A stretch of 64,000 nt of DNA from an uncultured Oscillospiraceae bacterium (GTDB lineage: Bacteria; Bacillota; Clostridia; Oscillospirales; Oscillospiraceae). Location: the NCBI GenBank assembly GCA_949948775.1, contig CATLHC010000003.1, forward strand, positions 1 through 64,000, given 5' to 3'. A program made the translations under genes and the position numbers. Of the stretch, positions 59,710-64,000 are shown piece by piece. The notes under the pieces were generated by a model. The model did no database searches. It was given only the letters and a program-made list of their open reading frames with translations, and was not told the DNA's origin. Position 1 is the stretch's first letter. The number at the start of each line of letters is the position of its first letter.

Positions 59710-61416
59710 TTAGGTGGTAGGTTCCGGGGAGTAGCTGACGGCTACTCCCTTTCTCGTCCCCATCGTGATATCCGCTTCGGGGATATTCCGGCGGTTAGGG
59801 ACAGGGAAAGCGCCGATACAGTTATAGTAAATCGTGATGTGCTGGGTGGTAACGCCGTCTTTCTTCTCGGCATGGTATACGTCGATATGGTCGATCAGCT
59901 CTGCCACCATGAGCCGGGTAATTTCTGTAGCGTTTGTGTAGCGCCGGACCGTTTCAAGAAAGGTATCAACATCCATCTGCCTCCCCTCCGACTTTCTCAA
60001 TTCAAGCCGCAGGGCCTTGATCCTCTTGGCGTTCTCCCCCTGCTCCTGCTCATACCGCTGGGACATTTTCGCAAACCGGGCGTCGCTGATTTTTTGCTTC
60101 ACATTGTCCTCGTAAATTTTCTCAAACAGCACATCAAGCTCCTTATCCCGCTCCAGAAGCCCGCCAAGCTCGCGCTGCTTCCTCGCTAGGTCATTCTCCG
60201 TCACCTTGGCCGAGTGCCCCATCATGGCCTTTACAAACTCGTCCTCGTACTCGTTTGCGAAGCAGGCCAGGCGGTTGATTTCGTACAGCACCACCCGCTC
60301 CAAAAATTCCACCCGGATGTAATGGGTCTTGGAGCACTTGCGCAGACCTGAATTATGGTTTTGGCAACTGAAAAACTTGATGTCATGATTGCCCTGGTTG
60401 AAGTGAAAATTGAGGTTACCCCCGCACTCCGGGCATTTCAGCACGCCGGAAAACACGCTGGATTCCTGGGTAACGGTGGGCCGTTTGCGGCGCGTCCCCT
60501 TTTTCAAGTTTTGCACCTTCTCCCAGGTGGCCCGGTCAATGATGGCCTCATGGACATTTAGGAAAACCGCCCGGTTTTCCTCCGGCGTTTCAATGCGCTT
60601 CTTCACCTTGTACGACTTGGAATAGGATTTGAAGTTGATTACATCGCCGCAATATTCCTGTAGGGTAAGTATCTTCTTGATGGTGGTATGGCCCCATTTT
60701 GTGGGTTCTACGGTGCTTTTAGAGCCTCCCCGGTTCGTTCCCTTGCTCCGCCAGTAGTAGGTGGGATTGCAAATCCCGTCCCGCTCCAATGCGGCGGCGG
60801 TTTCCGCCAGCCCGTAGCCCTCCAGGGCCATTTGATAAATGCGGCGTACCACGGCGGCGGCCTGCGGGTCAATCACCCAATAGCGGGGATCGTCCGGGTT
60901 CTTGATGTAGCCGTAGGGCGGCGGGGATAGCGGCACACCAGAGTTTCCCTTCAACTTGTTCACGATTTTTCGCTTTTTGGAGATATCCCGCGCATAATAT
61001 TCGTTCATGATATTTTTGAAGGGCGCAAACTCGTTTTCTCCCTCGTCGCTGTCCACGCCATCAGAAACGGCCACCAGCCGCACGTCATGGGCCGGAAAAA
61101 ATTCCTCTGTCAGACGGCCAACCTCGATGTAATTCCGGCCCAGACGGGAAAGGTCTTTCACGAATACCGCCGATATGTAGCCGCGCTCAATAGCCTGGAG
61201 CATTTTCTGCAACCCGGGCCGCTTCATGGTCGTGCCTGTGATCCCGTCGTCCACGAAAAATTGGGTGTCCGAGTATCCCCGTTCTCCCGCCGCTTTTTGG
61301 AGAATTTTCTTCTGATTGCTGATGCTGTTGGATTCCGTGTCCAAATTGTCGTCACGGCTGAGACGGCAGTACAGCGCCGCCGTTCCGAGCTCGTGTTTCC
61401 TGCTTGACTGCTTCAC
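59710..61416 (-). CDS. Large serine recombinase (integrase/transposase)
   Basis: A 568-residue site-specific recombinase. The N-terminal resolvase domain has the catalytic Ser in LYCRLSRDD, then DGITGTTMKRPGLQKML and VKDLSRLGRNYIEVG. The recombinase domain (about 170-280) follows, then a zinc-ribbon (CPECGG ... CSKTHYIRVE) and a coiled-coil region. GTG 61416 is chosen: AAAGGAGGA lies 5 nt away, whereas the upstream ATG options have poor sites. It lies at the element edge next to tRNA-Pro, as expected for an integrase gene. Confidence 0.92.
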   Translation of the reverse strand: MKQSSRKHELGTAALYCRLSRDDNLDTESNSISNQKKILQKAAGERGYSDTQFFVDDGITGTTMKRPGLQKMLQAIERGYISAVFVKDLSRLGRNYIEVGRLTEEFFPAHDVRLVAVSDGVDSDEGENEFAPFKNIMNEYYARDISKKRKIVNKLKGNSGVPLSPPPYGYIKNPDDPRYWVIDPQAAAVVRRIYQMALEGYGLAETAAALERDGICNPTYYWRSKGTNRGGSKSTVEPTKWGHTTIKKILTLQEYCGDVINFKSYSKSYKVKKRIETPEENRAVFLNVHEAIIDRATWEKVQNLKKGTRRKRPTVTQESSVFSGVLKCPECGGNLNFHFNQGNHDIKFFSCQNHNSGLRKCSKTHYIRVEFLERVVLYEINRLACFANEYEDEFVKAMMGHSAKVTENDLARKQRELGGLLERDKELDVLFEKIYEDNVKQKISDARFAKMSQRYEQEQGENAKRIKALRLELRKSEGRQMDVDTFLETVRRYTNATEITRLMVAELIDHIDVYHAEKKDGVTTQHITIYYNCIGAFPVPNRRNIPEADITMGTRKGVAVSYSPEPTT

Positions 61417-61501
61417 TTTTTCCTCCTTTCCAGCCGTCAAACAAGAGGTTTTATCCATCTCTATTGTACGATTTCCCCTGTTTTTTGTCAAATTTCTTGC
61501 G

Positions 61502-61642
61502 TCAAGATTTCAGCTCGGCCAGCATGAGCTTTAGCAGAATATCGCCCATTGTCTCGCCGTTTTCCTTATAAACCGGCGTGACAATAAACTTGATTTTGCC
61601 CACCTGGTAGGTGTACTCCTCTTTTGAACCTTTTTCCGTCAC
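61502..61642 (-). CDS. TnpW-like transposon-encoded small protein
   Basis: A 46-residue frame starting with GTG after GAGGAGGG. The translated core (YTYQVGKIKFIVTPVY, then GETMGDILLKLML) resembles TnpW, a short protein found upstream of serine recombinases in Tn4451-like elements. It ends 85 bp before the recombinase start, on the same strand. Function unknown. Confidence 0.7.
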   Translation of the reverse strand: MTEKGSKEEYTYQVGKIKFIVTPVYKENGETMGDILLKLMLAELKS

Positions 61643-61663
61643 TTTTCCCTCCTCACCTTTGAA

Positions 61664-61689
61664 TTGTGTCTCACCATGAGATTTATTTC
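61664..61689. repeat. 26-bp direct repeat, copy 1
   Basis: Identical to 62836-62861. It contains a small palindrome TCTCACCATGAGA. The 61690-62088 stretch between this copy and the terminator has short overlapping frames on both strands but none that I can support as a gene. Confidence 0.8.
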
Positions 61690-62088
61690 GGCAAAATCCG
61701 CACCATCGGTTGGTGTGAATTCCATCACTTCACGATGCTGTTTCAAGGGCGGGCCAGACGGCGGCGGGCGGGCCGCTCCATAGGTTTTGTGCCTCCCTCC
61801 ATGCCCATGGCGGGGCGTCCTACGCTGTGACGCATAGCCGACGCAAGTATCAACCCCATATCCGTGTCCTGGCCCGCAGCTTTGCCCTGGCTGCTTTGCG
61901 GTGCCGGTGGTATTCGCTCGCCCCGGAAGGGGTCATGGCGCACCCGCCGCGTGGCTCGGCGGATATGGAACGTATCTGGCTGCCCTGTTCAGTTGTGCCG
62001 TTCTATAGCCTAACTCCCTCAAAAACGGAACAATGCTACTTTTTCGTGAAATTTTCTCAAAACTTCTCAAAAAGAAATGCTTTACGGC

Positions 62089-62128
62089 AAAAAGACCCTG
62101 CCCAGTTTTAGCCTGGGCAGAGTCTTTT
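62089..62128 (-). terminator. Terminator of the sigma factor-HTH operon
   Basis: Stem AAAGAC.CTGCCCAG / CTGGGCAG.GTCTTT with a 7-nt loop and T5 on the minus strand. Confidence 0.85.
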
Positions 62129-62370
62129 CACAACGAGAAATTGTCAGGTGGGCTTTTGAAGTGGAACGTAAAAATAGCGGATAATAGGGCACTTATGGCC
62201 TGATTCCATAAGTCAACGTCAATGATAACGTGATCGTGTCCATCGGCTCCTGTACGATAGGTTAAGCAGCGGAGTGTTATGTGGCGTTTGAAATGCTGGA
62301 CGATCCATTTGATTGCGTCTGCGTCGGATTCCTTGGCGGTGTTGATGGTGGCGAAGGGCACTCGTTTCAT
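62128..62370 (-). CDS. Small helix-turn-helix protein of conjugative elements
   Basis: An 80-residue protein. PFATINTAKESDADAIKWIVQHFKRHITLRCLT and DVDLWNQAISALLSAIFTFHF match the small HTH proteins that commonly follow a sigma factor gene in Firmicute integrative elements. It overlaps the sigma factor gene by 4 bp and is probably a partner in controlling excision or transfer genes. Confidence 0.75.
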   Translation of the reverse strand: MKRVPFATINTAKESDADAIKWIVQHFKRHITLRCLTYRTGADGHDHVIIDVDLWNQAISALLSAIFTFHFKSPPDNFSL

Positions 62371-62801
62371 CCATCCTGCTCCAACAGATTCCGTAGCTTT
62401 CCCAGGGCGGCGTTTTTTCTCCGCTGGACGGTGGGACGGCTCAGCTTGACCCGCTGGGCCACTTCCCCGTCTGTCAGCTCGGCAAAGTAGGAGAGAAGGA
62501 CGATCTCCCGGTCTTTGGGCAAAAGATAGGAGAGGGCCCGCGCCAACCTTTCATCGGAAACCGCCACATCTACGCCCCGCACATGAAAAACGCGGCGTTC
62601 GTCCTCAGCCCGCTCCAGGTCACTGTCCTCCGCCCCTACATCATAGAGCGCGTTTTCCGGCAAATCTGAAAGCAGAACCTCCCGCTTCTCTCTTTGTGCC
62701 CGGCGCTGGCGCACCTTCAAAACAGCGTTGTTGATGGCCGCTTTGCAGTAGGCTTCAAAAGTGATCTCGTTGAAGTATTCGTATCGGCTTTTCTCGTCCA
62801 T
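62367..62801 (-). CDS. RNA polymerase sigma-70-like factor of a mobile element
   Basis: A 144-residue protein. FNEITFEAYCKAAINNAVLK is the region-2-like part and LPKDREIVLLSYFAELTDGEVAQRVKLSRPTVQRRKNAALGKL is the region-4 HTH. Such short sigma factors occur in Tn916-type elements. ATG 62801 follows GGGGG by about 8 nt; a longer frame from 62873 would include the direct-repeat copy. Confidence 0.82.
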   Translation of the reverse strand: MDEKSRYEYFNEITFEAYCKAAINNAVLKVRQRRAQREKREVLLSDLPENALYDVGAEDSDLERAEDERRVFHVRGVDVAVSDERLARALSYLLPKDREIVLLSYFAELTDGEVAQRVKLSRPTVQRRKNAALGKLRNLLEQDG

Positions 62802-62835
62802 TCCCCGGCCCCCTTTATTCGCCCGGTTTCGTCTT

Positions 62836-62861
62836 TTGTGTCTCACCATGAGATTTATTTC
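62836..62861. repeat. 26-bp direct repeat, copy 2
   Basis: Identical to 61664-61689 and lying 35 bp before the sigma factor start. On the minus strand both copies contain an ATG and could encode the same short leader. Confidence 0.8.
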
Positions 62862-62869
62862 TCGGATAG

Positions 62870-63727
62870 TCAACTACTGCGCGAAACCGAGCTTATTTCA
62901 ACAGGTTCCCTATCTTTTGTGAGGTCTGCTGCTGTCACATAAGGGTTATGATACCTTGTCCTCTTTTCGGGCAGCCCCAATCTTTTCGTTATGATATTAT
63001 CCAATTTGGCATATGCCTCTGGCGTCTTGAATTGGATTGCCTTCGTGGGGCAGTATGCCACACACGCATTGCAGCCCTCGCAGCGGTGATTCCAAACAGG
63101 CCGCTTCCCCGAAAATGTGATATTATTGCAGGGACAAACGTTGCGGCAGGTTTCACACCCAATGCAGGCGTCAGACACATAAAAGCCCTTGTCGTATTCA
63201 TGTTGAACATTTAAAAATGGCATCATCATTTTAGGGTATAACCAATTTGAAACTGGCGACATGGCAGGAGATTTTTTCAGTTTCCTCCGGGCAATTTCTT
63301 TCCCGATTCTCTTGGCCTTTCGATCCGCAAGGGGAACCATGAGCCAAACGGGAGGAAAGGGTTCATACGCCACACACTGGCTGGCCACGCAGCGCAAAGC
63401 TTTTCCATAATGCAATTCCAGTCCTTTTTTTCGTAATACCGTGTGAACTGTCTCAAAGCACCTTCCATGTATGGCAACGTAGGTTGCGACCATAAATATG
63501 TATGCCTGTGGGTTGATGGTGAGCCGGTCAACAAACGCTTTCACAGCTACCGGCACATCCCACTCGTAGACAGGGCAGATAAAGCCCACCATTTCCACGT
63601 TCTCAGCGGATACATCTTCGGGATCATTCCGCATTGAGATCAGTTCCGCTCCGCCCATTTCCGCCGCAATGATCCGGGCGGCCCTCAAGCTGTTTCCCGT
63701 ACCGCTAAAATAATAGATTATTTTCAT
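62870..63727 (-). CDS. EFR1 family flavodoxin-ferredoxin fusion
   Basis: A 285-residue redox protein. The N-terminal flavodoxin-like domain starts IIYYFSGTGNSLRAA (FMN phosphate loop). The C-terminal part has two 4Fe-4S motifs, CIGCETCRNVCP and CEGCNACVAYCP. It may link flavin and ferredoxin electron carriers. A divergent TetR-type regulator gene lies 129 bp away, so it is the likely target of that regulator. It overlaps the extended sigma factor frame by 4 bp but not its chosen start. Confidence 0.9.
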   Translation of the reverse strand: MKIIYYFSGTGNSLRAARIIAAEMGGAELISMRNDPEDVSAENVEMVGFICPVYEWDVPVAVKAFVDRLTINPQAYIFMVATYVAIHGRCFETVHTVLRKKGLELHYGKALRCVASQCVAYEPFPPVWLMVPLADRKAKRIGKEIARRKLKKSPAMSPVSNWLYPKMMMPFLNVQHEYDKGFYVSDACIGCETCRNVCPCNNITFSGKRPVWNHRCEGCNACVAYCPTKAIQFKTPEAYAKLDNIITKRLGLPEKRTRYHNPYVTAADLTKDREPVEISSVSRSS

Positions 63728-63747
63728 AAAGCCCTCCGTATTTAATA

Positions 63748-63830
63748 TGACACACTTGTAACCTCTTTTGTTTCATTATATAATAGCGATAGCGCCAAAG
63801 GCAATCGCAAAAGATAATGTGTCACACATT
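63748..63830. promoter_or_regulatory. Divergent promoter region with TetR-type palindrome
   Basis: On the plus strand TTGTAA (63756-63761), 17-bp spacer, TATAAT (63779-63784); the palindromic ATTATATAAT also offers a -10 box to the minus strand (TTGCCT, 18-bp spacer). A perfect 15-bp palindrome AATGTGTCACACATT is at 63816-63830, and a related half TGACACAC at 63748-63755. Confidence 0.65.
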
Positions 63831-63856
63831 CATTGGATTTGTTACAGGGAGGCTAT

Positions 63857-64000
63857 ATGAACAGGACGAATGAAAGAATCGCGGAGCAGTCAAAGCAAAA
63901 AATGGCTGCCGCTCTGCTGGAAATCATGAAACAGTATGATTACAAGGAGATCACAATCACACAGATCACACAGGAGGCCCGGTTGTCGAGGAAAACCTTT
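63857..64000 (+). CDS. TetR family transcriptional regulator (3' truncated by window)
   Basis: The first 48 codons of a TetR-type regulator: about 20 residues of N-terminal helix, then ALLEIMKQYDYKEITITQITQEARLSRKTF, the HTH signature. GGGAGG precedes the ATG. It is divergent from the EFR1 gene and probably binds the palindrome at 63816. The ligand domain is outside the window. Confidence 0.85.
   Translation, partial: MNRTNERIAEQSKQKMAAALLEIMKQYDYKEITITQITQEARLSRKTF

Larger units (their letters stand above)
59698..64000. mobile_element. Recombinase end of an integrated element (partial)
   Basis: From here to the window end the genes are element-like: large serine recombinase, TnpW-like protein, small HTH protein, sigma factor, EFR1 ferredoxin and a TetR fragment. 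Base composition is lower in GC than the preceding chromosome. The left border is placed between the tRNA-Pro terminator and the recombinase stop; the exact attachment core cannot be seen without the other end. Confidence 0.65.

Overview
The window looks like the chromosome of a GC-rich, spore-forming Firmicute of the class Clostridia, most likely an Oscillospiraceae-type gut anaerobe. This is an inference. It rests on spo0A next to spoIVB, a PdaB-like deacetylase, an EFR1 ferredoxin, AddAB in place of RecBCD, a T-box leader, clean sigma-A-type promoters with 17-bp spacers, and high overall GC. No rRNA operon or origin is present.

Region 1 (1-12.6 kb) is peptide uptake. The end of one oligopeptide ABC operon (permease, permease, two ATPases, lipoprotein) is followed by a T-box leader and a second complete peptide ABC operon that ends in an M42 aminopeptidase, so import and intracellular hydrolysis are coupled. 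The specifier and the T-box bulge fit best with tRNA-Met. Region 2 (12.7-18.4 kb) holds cysK behind a consensus promoter, a BlaI/BlaR1-like repressor-sensor pair with an unusual duplicated ectodomain, and a one-protein hemerythrin-receiver sensor. Region 3 (18.4-28.3 kb) holds an Fbp/Afu-type ABC operon with a HAD phosphatase, a PdaB-like deacetylase behind a palindrome-controlled promoter and a structured leader, an orphan lipoprotein, two G3E (CobW-type) GTPases, one with a long His-rich insert, and a DedA/VTT membrane protein.

Region 4 (28.4-35.5 kb) is mostly translation and replication housekeeping on the minus strand (rpsF-ssb-rpsR; infC-rpmI-rplT) with a MoxR-DUF58-transglutaminase operon between them. 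Region 5 (35.5-51.9 kb) runs mostly on the plus strand: addB-addA, rpmE, a flavin reductase, hflX, a CAT-like acetyltransferase, proB-proA, spoIVB and spo0A. It is interrupted by a minus-strand DUF4230 gene whose upstream region carries a promoter-to-terminator RNA unit with no credible protein. Region 6 (51.9-59.7 kb) has ahcY, a GNAT acetyltransferase, pncB and purA on the minus strand, then a YerC-like regulator, a methyltransferase, hslO and six tRNA genes (Val, Asp, Phe, Gly, Cys, Pro) on the plus strand.

Region 7 (59.7-64 kb) is the recombinase end of an integrated mobile element lying directly downstream of tRNA-Pro. It has a large serine recombinase, a TnpW-like small protein, a small HTH protein and a sigma factor of the kind common in Firmicute conjugative elements, an EFR1 ferredoxin and a divergent, truncated TetR regulator. 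A 26-bp direct repeat occurs twice inside it. The points most worth a second look are the T-box peptide operon, the orphan RNA units near 24.2 and 44.6 kb, the duplicated BlaR ectodomain, the palindromic pncB promoter, the paired 0A boxes at spo0A, and the element boundary and repeats.
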